Positions 16,932 through 25,144 of a DNA stretch of 64,000 nt are shown piece by piece; position 1 is the stretch's first letter, and each line of letters opens with the position of its first letter. Location of the stretch: the NCBI GenBank assembly GCA_934271065.1, contig CAKQQQ010000001.1, positions 343,515 to 407,514 of the forward strand, read 5' to 3'. The notes below the pieces were generated by a model, which was not told the origin of the DNA, searched no databases, and was given only the letters and a program-made list of their open reading frames with translations. Source of the stretch: an uncultured Clostridia bacterium. Its GTDB lineage: Bacteria; Bacillota; Clostridia; Christensenellales; Borkfalkiaceae. The translations under genes were made by a program, and so were the position numbers.

Positions 16932-17474
16932 TTATTTTTCGTAGACGGAAGGTTTCAACACTCCTATAAAAGGAATATTTCTGTATAAGCCCGCGTAATC
17001 GAGCCCGTATCCGACTACGAATTCGTTACCGACTTCAAAGCCCGTATAATCAACGTGTACGTCGGTTTCCCTTCTCGACGGTTTATCGAGCAGAGCGCAT
17101 ATTTTTATCGACGCGGGATTACGCGCTTCGAGCAAATGTTTAAGATACTTCATAGTATAACCGCTATCTACTATATCTTCGACGATAACGACGTCTTTAC
17201 CTTCGATTTTGTTATCGAGATCTTTAATCATCTTTACTTCGCCCGACGATTTAACGCCGTTTCCGTAACTCGATATAGACATAAAATCGATTGAAAGCGG
17301 TAATCTCATTTCACGAATTAAATCGGTAAAAAACATTACGCTGCCTTTAAGAATAGCCACCATAAGCGGCTTCTTGCCCGCATAATCTTCGTCAAGGCGT
17401 TTAGCAAGGTCTTTAATTCTCTCTGCAAGTTGTTCTTTTGAGAACAGTACTTTTTCCAAAATCTCTTCGTACAT
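16932..17474 (-). CDS. hpt: Hypoxanthine phosphoribosyltransferase
   Basis: Hpt salvages hypoxanthine (and guanine) with PRPP to give IMP or GMP. The protein has 180 residues. The PRPP loop VVIVEDIVDSGYTM carries the two acids of the type I PRTase signature; LMVAILKGSVMFFTDLIR and the flexible loop SISSYGNGVKSSGEV are typical. It follows tilS with two bases between them, the tilS-hpt pairing widespread in Firmicutes. The usual ftsH after hpt is not present here, since a terminator and a convergent gene follow. Confidence 0.96.
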   Translation of the reverse strand: MYEEILEKVLFSKEQLAERIKDLAKRLDEDYAGKKPLMVAILKGSVMFFTDLIREMRLPLSIDFMSISSYGNGVKSSGEVKMIKDLDNKIEGKDVVIVEDIVDSGYTMKYLKHLLEARNPASIKICALLDKPSRRETDVHVDYTGFEVGNEFVVGYGLDYAGLYRNIPFIGVLKPSVYEK

Positions 17475-17476
17475 TT

Positions 17477-18814
17477 TTATCTCCTATAAATACACGCCGC
17501 CGCGCGCGACGATTTTTCATCGAGTTTAATATTGTCGGATATTTCGACTCCGCAAACGAGATACACTTCGCTGCCCACGCAGACGAGCGGTATAGAGTCT
17601 CGTTTACGAATCGGGATTTTTTTATCCGTAAAATAATCGTTAAGACTTTTTTTTGCTCCCCCGAACTTCCTGAACGCGTCGCCTGCCCTTCTGCATCTGA
17701 CAACCGCGCCTTTCGGAATTTTGTCCGCATCGAACACGAGTACGGTAGGAAAATCGTCAAGTAAAGTTTTCGCCGATTGCGGGGCTGTAACGCTAAATTC
17801 AAGATCGCCGACGAAATCGGAAAACTTACCCATTCCGAACGGAGTTTCACAAACGATTTTTTCGGTTTCGGGTAAATATATGGTTACGTCGTCGTATTCA
17901 CGGACGGCTTTTATCCCTTTCGGTAAATCGGCTTCCGCTCCGTTTTCAAGCGTTTTCAGCGAACTGACGGCGTCAACGTGAACTTTCGAATAATCTTTGC
18001 CCGCGCCGAGTTGTTTCATAGCGAATATTACCGCCCTTGAAAACAAACACTCAGGCGTTTCGATCGGAATTACGTACGCGCCGCCGTCACGAGAAATCGA
18101 CTTTTTTGCAATCTCGTCCAAAAAAGCGTTTTCGCTTGCGGAAATTTCGGCAAATCTGCCTATCGCCTTTTCGGCTTCGGGAAATTTTGCAAGAATAATC
18201 GGCAAAATTTCGTTTCTTATATAATTGCGCGTGTATACGCTTTCAAAATTCGTCTCGTCGTCAACAAACGGTAAATCGTTATCTTTGACGTACTTTTCAA
18301 TCTCCGACTTAGGAGTATGCGCGAAAGGACGAATTATCTTCCCGTCCGCAGTCGACTTCGCAATACCGGTAACGCCGGAAACGGACGCGCCCCTAAACAG
18401 GTTGAACAATAAAGTTTCAACGCTGTCTGATAAATGGTGCGCGGTGGCAACCTTGGTACAAAAACCGCTGTCGATAGCCGAATAAAAACAATCGTACCGC
18501 AGAATACGCGCGCCTTCTTCAAGCGAGTATCCGTTATCGGCGGAAAATTTTATACAGTCTACCGAAAAGGTCTTTAATTCCACCCGTAATTTTGAGCATA
18601 AATCCGCCACGAATGCGCTGTCGCGCAGAGACGTTTCCCCGCGTATACCGTGCTCGACGTTTATTGCCTTAACGGTCACCCCCGCTTGTTCGGCATAAGC
18701 CGATAAGGCGTACAATAAAGCGACGGAGTCTTTACCCCCCGATAACGCAACCGCTATCACGTCACCGTTGTTTATCAGTTTATTATCTAACATACCGCCT
18801 GTAAATTGTAACAT
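17477..18814 (-). CDS. tilS: tRNA(Ile)-lysidine synthase TilS
   Basis: TilS converts C34 of tRNA-Ile(CAU) to lysidine with ATP and lysine, switching it from Met to Ile decoding. The protein has 445 residues. The PP-loop ALSGGKDSVALLYAL is near residue 24, HHLSDSVETLLFNLFRG near 110, and TRNYIRNEILP near 195. The C-terminal domain has FRKFGGAKKSLNDYFTDKKIP, which marks the long form. A second ATG at 18793 is also possible as start. It is divergent from a cluster that begins with two CAT-anticodon tRNAs; neither appears to be the Ile substrate. Confidence 0.96.
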   Translation of the reverse strand: MLQFTGGMLDNKLINNGDVIAVALSGGKDSVALLYALSAYAEQAGVTVKAINVEHGIRGETSLRDSAFVADLCSKLRVELKTFSVDCIKFSADNGYSLEEGARILRYDCFYSAIDSGFCTKVATAHHLSDSVETLLFNLFRGASVSGVTGIAKSTADGKIIRPFAHTPKSEIEKYVKDNDLPFVDDETNFESVYTRNYIRNEILPIILAKFPEAEKAIGRFAEISASENAFLDEIAKKSISRDGGAYVIPIETPECLFSRAVIFAMKQLGAGKDYSKVHVDAVSSLKTLENGAEADLPKGIKAVREYDDVTIYLPETEKIVCETPFGMGKFSDFVGDLEFSVTAPQSAKTLLDDFPTVLVFDADKIPKGAVVRCRRAGDAFRKFGGAKKSLNDYFTDKKIPIRKRDSIPLVCVGSEVYLVCGVEISDNIKLDEKSSRAAACIYRR

Positions 18815-18887
18815 AAACGACTAATTTTAACAAGGAAAGAGCGGGAAAATAAAAAAATATTTTTTTTGAAAATATCGATAAATTTAG

Positions 18888-18916
18888 TTGACAAATGATT
18901 TCCAATAGTGTAATAT
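18888..18916 (+). promoter_or_regulatory. Promoter of the tRNA cluster
   Basis: TTGACA, 17 bases, TAATAT, about 18 bases before the first tRNA. Confidence 0.8.
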
Positions 18917-18933
18917 GAGTAAGCATTCAGCGA

Positions 18934-19011
<78 letters not shown>

Positions 19012-19059
19012 TTGTTTTATTTCGGGCGGACGACCGCCCGCCCGAGACGAAGCATTTGT

Positions 19060-19136
19060 GGCGGCGTAGCTTAGTTGGTTATAGCGGCCGGTTCATACCC
19101 GGCAGGTCGTTGGTTCGAATCTGACCGCCGCTACCA
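19060..19136 (+). tRNA. Elongator tRNA-Met (CAT)
   Basis: Acceptor GGCGGCG pairs with CGCCGCT, the loop is TTCATAC in a GCCGG/CCGGC stem, and CCA is encoded. GGCGGxxTAGCT...CTACCA is typical of elongator Met. A CAT anticodon could also mean tRNA-Ile2 (the TilS substrate), which I think less likely. Confidence 0.85.
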
Positions 19137-19193
19137 GATAACGATTCGGCGTTGCCGATTTACATACATCAGCCCTTGCGGCTGAGATCATAA

Positions 19194-19268
19194 GGCCCCT
19201 TGGTCAAGCGGTTAAGACATCGCCCTTTCACGGCGGTAACATGGGTTCGAATCCCGTAGGGGTCACCA
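19194..19268 (+). tRNA. tRNA-Glu (TTC)
   Basis: Acceptor GGCCCCT pairs with AGGGGTC, the anticodon loop is CTTTCAC, and CCA is encoded. It is the last tRNA before the terminator at 19278. Confidence 0.95.
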
Positions 19269-19277
19269 AACAAGTTA

Positions 19278-19322
19278 AATGCGAACCCGTTTCCTTTATG
19301 AAACGGGTTCGCATTTGTTTTT
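19278..19322 (+). terminator. Terminator of the tRNA cluster
   Basis: AAATGCGAACCCGTTTC, loop, GAAACGGGTTCGCATTT, then GTTTTT. The stem is perfect. Confidence 0.9.
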
Positions 19323-19350
19323 AAGTTAAAAAAGTAGGCGAAATCAATCA

Positions 19351-19388
19351 AAATAGGCACTTTCTTCGTTTGAAAGTGCCTATTTTTC
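19351..19388 (+). terminator. Second hairpin with T run
   Basis: AAATAGGCACTTTC, loop TTCGTTT, GAAAGTGCCTATTT, then TT. It lies just upstream of the NYN gene promoter and insulates it from tRNA transcription. Confidence 0.75.
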
Positions 19389-19406
19389 GTTTATATATAA
19401 TTACGA

Positions 19407-19435
19407 TTGATTTTTTGTGTGAAAAATGATAATAT
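19407..19435 (+). promoter_or_regulatory. Promoter of the NYN-domain gene
   Basis: TTGATT, 17 bases, TAATAT, about 20 bases before the ribosome site AAGGAGAG. Confidence 0.6.
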
Positions 19436-19455
19436 ATAAACTAAGGAGAGTTGTT

Positions 19456-20169
19456 ATGGAAGATAAAAAATTCGCCGTTTTAATCGATGCTGACAATATT
19501 GGTAGCCAATACATTAAAGTTATAATTGATGAAGCCGCAAAAGAAGGAATTATTACCTATAAACGAATTTATGGAGATTGGACAAAGCCAAACCTTTCTT
19601 CATGGAAAGAAGTGTTATTAGAATACTCTATAAATCCAATGCAACAGTATGCTTATACTACAGGCAAAAACTCTACTGATTCCGCCATGATAATTGACGC
19701 TATGGATATTTTATATACGGGAAACGTTGACGGGTTTTGCATTGTTTCTTCGGATAGCGATTTTACAAAGCTTGCAGCAAGGTTAAAAGAATCCGGAAAG
19801 GTTGTAATAGGTATGGGAAAAGAGCAAACCCCGAAGCCATTTGTTTCAGCTTGTACCAAGTTCATGTATATCGATATACTAGCAGGAGATAAAGAAAAGA
19901 AAACAGCAGGCAAAACTCAGAAACAAAAAGCTGAAGAATCTACATTAACTAAAGAAACGGAAATCAAGAATTCTATAAGAACTATAATAGATGAAAACTC
20001 AGATGCGGATGGATGGGTTTTAGCAAGTACGGTTGGTACGCTTATGCAAAACAAATACCCTGATTTCGATTGTAGAAACTATGGTTGCAAAAAAATGATT
20101 GATTTATTAAAAAAGTTTGGATTTGAAACTAAAGTATTACAAGATAAAACTACATATTTTGTAAAATAA
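19456..20169 (+). CDS. NYN-domain (LabA/DUF88-like) putative RNase with C-terminal OST-HTH/LOTUS-like domain
   Basis: The NYN domain (PIN-like) spans about residues 5-140: AVLIDADNIG, the STDSAMIIDAMDIL acidic segment and FCIVSSDSDFTKLA supply the conserved metal-binding Asp residues. After a Lys-rich linker, residues about 165-237 (SIRTIIDENSDADGWVLASTVGTLM, YGCKKMIDLLKKFG) look like an OST-HTH/LOTUS RNA-binding fold. The family is linked to RNA cleavage or turnover; the target is unknown. ATG at 19456 with AAGGAGAG upstream is preferred over the earlier in-frame ATG. Codon use is markedly more AT-rich than the surrounding genes and the gene sits right after a tRNA cluster, which suggests acquisition. 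Confidence 0.88.
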   Translation: MEDKKFAVLIDADNIGSQYIKVIIDEAAKEGIITYKRIYGDWTKPNLSSWKEVLLEYSINPMQQYAYTTGKNSTDSAMIIDAMDILYTGNVDGFCIVSSDSDFTKLAARLKESGKVVIGMGKEQTPKPFVSACTKFMYIDILAGDKEKKTAGKTQKQKAEESTLTKETEIKNSIRTIIDENSDADGWVLASTVGTLMQNKYPDFDCRNYGCKKMIDLLKKFGFETKVLQDKTTYFVK

Positions 20170-20208
20170 AAAAGCGGTGAGGAAATTAATCCCCACCACT
20201 TTTTACCG
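20170..20208 (+). terminator. Imperfect hairpin after the NYN gene
   Basis: AAAAAGCGGTGAGG and CCCCACCACTTTTT pair with a few mismatches and end in a T run. It lies directly after the stop codon. Confidence 0.6.
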
Positions 20209-20349
20209 CCTTTTGCGGTCTAAAACTTCATATACAATGCTCCTATGATTACAACGGAGCAATATTTTTTTGATTTTTAATATTAAGTTGTCGTTGTTTT
20301 TGCCATTCGGCATAATCTTTTTTACCCTTTTCAGAATTACAGTATCCGT

Positions 20350-20371
20350 TCTTGTAAATCAAGAACGGGCG
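20350..20371. repeat. Hairpin in the NYN-MATE intergenic region
   Basis: CCGTTCTTG-TAAAT-CAAGAACGG, followed by a GCGCGCG tract. The 20209-20441 stretch holds no gene I can support; apart from this hairpin and the repeat at 20417 I see nothing in it. Confidence 0.5.
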
Positions 20372-20416
20372 CGCGTTTATATTTTATGTTATTTTAGCGA
20401 ATTGTCGTTGCCCGAT

Positions 20417-20441
20417 ATGCCAGACAAAAATAAAACCAACC
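20417..20441 (+). repeat. Third copy of the palindromic-element terminus
   Basis: ATGCCAGACAAAAATAAAAC plus CAACC matches both ends of the element at 33855-34133, differing at one to three positions. It ends exactly where the MATE stop codon begins. No inverted partner was found nearby. Confidence 0.65.
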
Positions 20442-21782
20442 TTAATAGCCGTATCGTTTTTTATTTGCGGCAAAAAACACGACGGAGACTATTAACGCGC
20501 AGATTTCGGTTGCCGACGACGTCCACCATATTCCTTCGACGCCGAAAATAGCAGGTACGAGAATAATAAACCCGATTTGAAATACCAACGACCGCGCAAA
20601 AGACAAAATCGCCGATATAAGCCCGTTATTAAGAGCGGTAAAAAAGCCCGACGCGTAAATCGTTATGCCAGAGAATAAGTAAGCGAAAGAATATCTTCTG
20701 AAAGCGTAAACCGTTAATCTGAATAACTCGTCATCGTTCCCGACGAATAATTTTGATAACGGAACTGCAAGCGCTTGCGCTAACGCGGCAAGACAAATAC
20801 CCGCAACCGACATAGAAATGACGCTTTTTCTGAACAGACTCTTTAATTCCGCTTTATTAGCCGCGCCGTAATGGTAACTGACTATAGGCGCGCTGCCGAT
20901 AGAAAAGCCTATTTCAATCGCCAAAAACACAAGTTGAACGTACATTACCACACCGTAAGCAGAAACTCCGTTTTCGCCGATATATTTCATCAGTTGTAAA
21001 TTATATAAAATTCCGACGATGGAAGACGCAACGGTGGTAAGAAGTTCGGAAGAGCCGTTGGCGCACGCCTGCAATATCGGCTTGACTTCAAATTTTGTTT
21101 TCGTCAATTTAAGAGAACTGTCGTTTCTTCTTAAAAAGTAAACGAACGGAATCGCTCCGCCGATAATTTGCCCTAACCCCGTCGCCACGCCCGCGCCTAC
21201 AAGCCCGAATTTGAACACGACAATGAATAAATAGTCGAAAACGGCGTTGGTTACCCCCGCAATTACGGTAACGTATAACCCGATTTTAGGCTTCCCTGCC
21301 GCGGCAAGAAAACTTTGGAATACGTTTTGCAGCATAAAAAACGAAATAAAGGCAATAACCGTCCTGCCGTAAATGACGCAATAGTCTATCATGGCGTCAT
21401 CCGCGCCCAAAAGTCGCGAAATAGGACGAGTAAACGTTATTCCGAGAACGGTAAGAACAATGCCGAGAGCAATGGTAAAAACGACCAGGAGACTGAAATG
21501 GCGGTTTGCTTTTTCGCCGTCGCCCTCGCCTAACGTTTTCGCAACGAGCGCTGTTCCGCCCGTACCGATCATAAAACCCGTTCCGCCGATTATCATAATA
21601 AACGGCCATATGATATTTATCGCGGCAAACGGAGTATACCCTATAAAATTGGATATAAACAGCCCGTCTATGACGCTGTAAATCGACGTACAAATCATCA
21701 TTATTACGGACGGTAATACGAATTTATATAATCGACCGTAAGTAAAATGGTCGGATATTTTTATAATTTCTTTGCGAGCCAT
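20442..21782 (-). CDS. MATE-family multidrug/cation efflux transporter
   Basis: The protein has 446 residues with about twelve hydrophobic segments in two similar halves, as in MATE antiporters. SVIMMICTSIYSVIDGLFIS at the N-terminus, GGTALVAKTLGEGDGEKAN, and the second-half counterpart IGSAPIVSYHYGAANKAELK are typical. It probably exports cationic or metabolite substrates using Na+ or H+ gradients. The substrate cannot be predicted. It appears monocistronic, and its stop codon abuts a dispersed repeat. Confidence 0.9.
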   Translation of the reverse strand: MARKEIIKISDHFTYGRLYKFVLPSVIMMICTSIYSVIDGLFISNFIGYTPFAAINIIWPFIMIIGGTGFMIGTGGTALVAKTLGEGDGEKANRHFSLLVVFTIALGIVLTVLGITFTRPISRLLGADDAMIDYCVIYGRTVIAFISFFMLQNVFQSFLAAAGKPKIGLYVTVIAGVTNAVFDYLFIVVFKFGLVGAGVATGLGQIIGGAIPFVYFLRRNDSSLKLTKTKFEVKPILQACANGSSELLTTVASSIVGILYNLQLMKYIGENGVSAYGVVMYVQLVFLAIEIGFSIGSAPIVSYHYGAANKAELKSLFRKSVISMSVAGICLAALAQALAVPLSKLFVGNDDELFRLTVYAFRRYSFAYLFSGITIYASGFFTALNNGLISAILSFARSLVFQIGFIILVPAIFGVEGIWWTSSATEICALIVSVVFFAANKKRYGY

Positions 21783-21907
21783 AACGATTTATTATAACGG
21801 AATATTAAATATTGTCAATCAAATATCTGCGTGTATGTCTTATTTTATAAGCCTTAACAAGAAAATTCGCCGCAACAAAATTTACTCTTTGCCAAATCAG
21901 ACAAAAG

Positions 21908-21946
21908 ATCAGAACTATGCGCGCCCGCCGCATAGTTCTGATTTTA
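21908..21946. terminator. Perfect hairpin upstream of the MATE gene
   Basis: ATCAGAACTATGCG, loop, CGCATAGTTCTGAT, then TTTA on the plus strand. With the hairpin at 21986 it separates tRNA-Leu from the MATE gene. Confidence 0.6.
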
Positions 21947-21985
21947 GATAAATATACGCATATATAATAGCAATTGTAATAAACA

Positions 21986-22030
21986 AAAAATAACGCAAAT
22001 CAAGCCCTATCGGTTCAACTTACGTTATTT
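21986..22030 (-). terminator. Terminator of tRNA-Leu(TAA)
   Basis: On the minus strand AAATAACG begins and CGTTATTTTTT ends a long hairpin a few bases after the tRNA CCA. Confidence 0.65.
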
Positions 22031-22031
22031 G

Positions 22032-22117
22032 TGGTGCGGTCGACAGGACTTGAACCTGCACGAGAAAGCCTCATAAGATCCTTAGTCTTATGCGTCTGCC
22101 AATTCCGCCACGACCGC
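22032..22117 (-). tRNA. tRNA-Leu (TAA)
   Basis: A class II tRNA with a long variable arm. Acceptor GCGGTCG pairs with CGACCGC, the anticodon loop is CTAAGGA, and CCA is encoded. Confidence 0.93.
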
Positions 22118-22170
22118 AATTACGCAACCCGAACGCCGACGAACTTCGCCAACACCCAGACTGCTCGACT

Positions 22171-22199
22171 ATAATATCAAATTACTTTTTGTTTGTCAA
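22171..22199 (-). promoter_or_regulatory. Promoter of tRNA-Leu(TAA)
   Basis: On the minus strand TTGACA, 17 bases, TATTAT. Confidence 0.8.
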
Positions 22200-22218
22200 A
22201 TGATTTTATTGTGTTTTT

Positions 22219-22242
22219 CTAAAAATTCGACTTAATTTTTAG
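22219..22242 (-). terminator. Terminator of the HprK-like/peptidase/ABC operon
   Basis: CTAAAAATT-AAGTCG-AATTTTTAG followed by AAAAACAC on the minus strand; T runs flank it better on the plus strand. It lies five bases after the ABC stop codon, with the tRNA promoter just beyond. Confidence 0.5.
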
Positions 22243-22246
22243 TTTT

Positions 22247-23884
22247 TTACAACCTTATCTCCGAATCCGAAAGCGCGACGGCGGCAGGTCGATGCGATAT
22301 GAACACTATCGTTCTTCCGCTTAAATCTTTCAGATTTTTAATAAGCCTGTATTCGGTTTTTTCATCCAACGCCGACGTGGCTTCGTCTAAAAGCAAAACC
22401 GGCCTTTTTGAAAGCACCGCCCTTGCAACGGCGATTCTCTGAACCTGCCCCTCGGAAAGCCCTGCACCGCGTTCGCCGAGCGGAGTATTTAACCCGTCTT
22501 TCAATTCGAATACAAACTCTGCGCAAGCAACGTTCAAGGCTTCTTTATAATCGTCGTCATCGACGGTATCGGGCGCGAACAAAGCAAGATTTTCTCTTAT
22601 CGTACCCGAAAACAAATAGTTGCCTTGCGGAACGTAACCGAAAAGTTTTCTGTCTCCGACTTCGATTTCGTGTTTTCCGCGAAAATCAACGATTTCCACC
22701 GTTCCGCTTAGCGGTTTATATAATGCAAGCATAAGTTTAAGCAACGTGCTCTTCCCTACGCCGGAACGCCCCGTTATACAGGTTAATTCGCCTTTTTTAA
22801 TCTCTCCACTTACTCCGTTAAGTATTTTCGCGTCTCCGTAGCCGAACGTCAAATCGTCGATAACGATTTTGTCAAAATTATCGCAGATAACCGCGCTATC
22901 GGTAACGTTTTCAACGGGAAACGTCTCTATTTCGTAAAGCCTTTCCGCGCTTGCCGACCTTGCGTAAACGACGGGCATAACCGATGCAAACGACGTCAGC
23001 GGGCGTTGTAATTGTTCCATCAACAAAACGACTGACAATATCGCGCCGTATTCCATACGCCCTTTTACTACGCCGAACGTACACCATATTACCGCAAAAA
23101 CAAGCCCCATATTGCTTACTAACGAGTACAAAACGTTTACCGCCGAGTACGTTTTTGCTCTTGCGATACGCTTGCCCGAATATGCGGAAAATATTTTGCG
23201 GGATTTTTCAGAAACTCTGCTTTCCGCGCCGTAGGACTTTATCGTATTTATCGACGCGATGCTTTCCTGCGTAAACGATCTGCCTTCTCCGTCCAACGCC
23301 ATTATCTGTTTTTGATAGGCTTTAAGTTTGGCTTTGAAAATCACGCTTAAACCGAAAATCAACGCTCCGCCGACGATGAGAATCAGAGTAAAGGCAACGT
23401 CGGTAGTCATTAAGGCAATCAGACAACCCGCAAATTGCGCAACCAACCCTGCCGTAACCGGAACGATCGCCATAGTGTCGGCTGCGACTTCCCGACTGTC
23501 CGCTATAATTCTGTTCGAAAGTTCGCCGCTATGATACGACGAAACTTTATCTACACTGCTTGAAAGAGTTTTGAAAAACGCTTTATCCGACAATTCAACC
23601 GCCATTTTTACTCTGTATTTTTCGGATAAATACGAATTAAGCGTTCGCGCCACGATACGCAAAAGCAATATCGCCACTAACGCGCACGCCAAAATTATTA
23701 TTAAGGTTTTTTCGCCCGCGCTTGCGCCGTTAACTAAAAATTGCGTAACGTACGCGAAAGCGACCGAAAAAAGCGACGCAAGAACAGACGTAACGGTAAG
23801 AATAGCGATTCTTCCGCGATACTGCTTTATTTTATCGCTGAGCCACTTTTTACTTTCGGTTATCCCGGTTTCGTGTTTTTTCAT
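22247..23884 (-). CDS. ABC transporter, fused membrane and ATPase domains (exporter type)
   Basis: The protein has 545 residues. About 310 residues carry six predicted transmembrane helices, followed by an ATPase with Walker A GRSGVGKST, Q-loop region FGYVPQGNYLF, signature LSEGQVQR, Walker B PVLLLDEATSALD and switch His in FISHRPAA. It is a half-transporter that should dimerise. There is no N-terminal C39 peptidase domain. The start overlaps the peptidase gene stop as ATGA, so it is the third gene of a coupled cassette with an S24/S26-like peptidase and an HprK-like kinase, a combination seen around modified-peptide export. Substrate unknown. Confidence 0.9.
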   Translation of the reverse strand: MKKHETGITESKKWLSDKIKQYRGRIAILTVTSVLASLFSVAFAYVTQFLVNGASAGEKTLIIILACALVAILLLRIVARTLNSYLSEKYRVKMAVELSDKAFFKTLSSSVDKVSSYHSGELSNRIIADSREVAADTMAIVPVTAGLVAQFAGCLIALMTTDVAFTLILIVGGALIFGLSVIFKAKLKAYQKQIMALDGEGRSFTQESIASINTIKSYGAESRVSEKSRKIFSAYSGKRIARAKTYSAVNVLYSLVSNMGLVFAVIWCTFGVVKGRMEYGAILSVVLLMEQLQRPLTSFASVMPVVYARSASAERLYEIETFPVENVTDSAVICDNFDKIVIDDLTFGYGDAKILNGVSGEIKKGELTCITGRSGVGKSTLLKLMLALYKPLSGTVEIVDFRGKHEIEVGDRKLFGYVPQGNYLFSGTIRENLALFAPDTVDDDDYKEALNVACAEFVFELKDGLNTPLGERGAGLSEGQVQRIAVARAVLSKRPVLLLDEATSALDEKTEYRLIKNLKDLSGRTIVFISHRPAAVALSDSEIRL

Positions 23885-24333
23885 TTTCTGCCGATTATTT
23901 TTTTAATTATACGTTTTACGAAAGAACGCGCTTTATAGGCGCGCTTTCTCGCCGGATAAGTTTTAATACGCTTATTGACGTATCTCTGATATTTTTTACC
24001 GTTAAGGTCTACTTCTTTTTCGCCCCTGAAAAAACCCGTAAGCACGCCTATGACGGCGTCTTCGGGAACGTATTCGTCCGCATAACAATTGTCGCCGCGT
24101 ATAACGTAATCGCTTTCGCGCACGGTAAGAACTCTATGCAAAACGTAAGCGTTTCCGCGTGTATAAAGCGCGACGTCGTAAGGCTTTAATCTTTCGGTTT
24201 TTTTATCGACGACGATTACGTCTTTACCGCTTCTTATCATAGGGCGCATACTCACGCCGACAGTCGTACCCACGAACTTGCCTTCCTTTTCAAGTATGCC
24301 TTTAATATCCGTATTAGAATTAAACTGAATCAT
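23881..24333 (-). CDS. S24/S26-type serine peptidase (signal-peptidase-like, Ser-His)
   Basis: The protein has 150 residues from the ATG at 24333, which overlaps the upstream stop as ATGA; an in-frame ATG at 24390 lies inside the previous gene and is rejected. The nucleophile box GVSMRPMIRSGKDVIVV and the second box YVLHRVLTV are followed by IRGDNCYADEYVP. His in the second box, instead of Lys, matches the SipW/ER-type signal peptidases. I see no transmembrane anchor at either end, and the C-terminus is very basic (ARKRAYKARSFVKRIIKK), so it may sit on the inner membrane face. It probably processes a peptide exported by the coupled ABC transporter, which is inference. Confidence 0.8.
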   Translation of the reverse strand: MIQFNSNTDIKGILEKEGKFVGTTVGVSMRPMIRSGKDVIVVDKKTERLKPYDVALYTRGNAYVLHRVLTVRESDYVIRGDNCYADEYVPEDAVIGVLTGFFRGEKEVDLNGKKYQRYVNKRIKTYPARKRAYKARSFVKRIIKKIIGRK

Positions 24334-25034
24334 AAATCGGTAACCATCGCTTTGAACGAAGTCTCGAACGCCTCGCGCGAAATATCGCAATCGAGTACGA
24401 ATGCCGGCACGGTTTTAACGAGTATATCAAGCAATTCAAGCGTTCTCGCCGCGCCGTTTTCGGTGGACGGTATCAAAGTCTGAGTAAATAATGATTCGGC
24501 AAAATCGCCTTCCGATATTCTTGCGATTGCGTTCGATTTCGATTGACGGATAAAACACGCCGCCTTTAATTCGGCTTTACCTGCGTAGCCGAAATTCTCC
24601 TTCCCCTGCCACGGCGTGCCGTAAACGTAAAATTTACCGTTTTCATATCCGACGATGGGCTTATCTCCGTTAAGAATTTTTGCCGTAGGTAAATTTTCAA
24701 GCCACAATTTAGAATGAGTGGATTTTCCGGCGCCGCTCCTGCCCAAAAACGCATAAGCGGCATCGCCGTATTCAACGACGGAAGAATGTAACAAAAACCT
24801 GTCGAATTGCGGCGCGAGATTACAGATTTTTCTGTAAATGCAAAGATTTTCAATATACCCGTCGGAAAACCCTTCCGAGCCGCTTTTTTCGCTGTAAAAC
24901 TCGTCATCGGTAACCGTTATCGACATATCGGGCTTTGCCGTCTGGTCTTCAGCCAGATATTTTTCGCAAAAGCGAGCGGTGTATCCCAACCTGTTATTTA
25001 TCAGAACCTTCAATCCGGCAATATCGTAAAGCAT
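24330..25034 (-). CDS. HprK-like kinase/ATPase domain protein
   Basis: The protein has 234 residues. The P-loop FLGRSGAGKSTHSKLWL near residue 115, then LNGDKPIVG and GTPWQGKENFG, match HPr-kinase-related proteins that occur beside PqqD, lasso-peptide or other RiPP genes, where one relative phosphorylates the peptide. True HPr kinase has a different N-terminal domain and the HPr-binding K/M region, both missing here. The ATG at 25034 follows GGGAGG at ideal spacing, so the longer frame to 25061 is rejected. It is first in a three-gene coupled cassette, divergent from a WYL regulator. Confidence 0.78.
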   Translation of the reverse strand: MLYDIAGLKVLINNRLGYTARFCEKYLAEDQTAKPDMSITVTDDEFYSEKSGSEGFSDGYIENLCIYRKICNLAPQFDRFLLHSSVVEYGDAAYAFLGRSGAGKSTHSKLWLENLPTAKILNGDKPIVGYENGKFYVYGTPWQGKENFGYAGKAELKAACFIRQSKSNAIARISEGDFAESLFTQTLIPSTENGAARTLELLDILVKTVPAFVLDCDISREAFETSFKAMVTDL

Positions 25035-25109
25035 AAAGCCCTCCCGATTGAATATTACCATATTTTACTTAAAAACGCAACCTAAAACGCCGCCACCGCT
25101 ATTATTTCG

Positions 25110-25138
25110 TTGAAAAATAGATTGAAAAATGTTATAAT
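25110..25138 (+). promoter_or_regulatory. Promoter placing the start site on the WYL ATG
   Basis: TTGAAA, 17 bases, TATAAT ending at 25138. A start site seven bases on falls at 25145, the A of the ATG, giving a leaderless mRNA. Confidence 0.75.
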
Positions 25139-25144
25139 GGAATT

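Noticed and set aside
19060..19136. Second CAT tRNA as tRNA-Ile2, the TilS substrate next to tilS
   Set aside because: Its acceptor and arm sequence are those of elongator Met. I cannot exclude it without a lysidine-determinant model.
20270..20551. Open frame of 93 codons between the NYN and MATE genes
   Set aside because: It runs into the MATE gene on the other strand, has no ribosome site, and includes the dispersed repeat.
24334..24390. Longer N-terminus of the S24/S26-like peptidase (MRYFARGVRDFVQSDGYRF)
   Set aside because: It is entirely inside the HprK-like gene; the ATGA overlap at 24333 matches the other junctions in the cassette.
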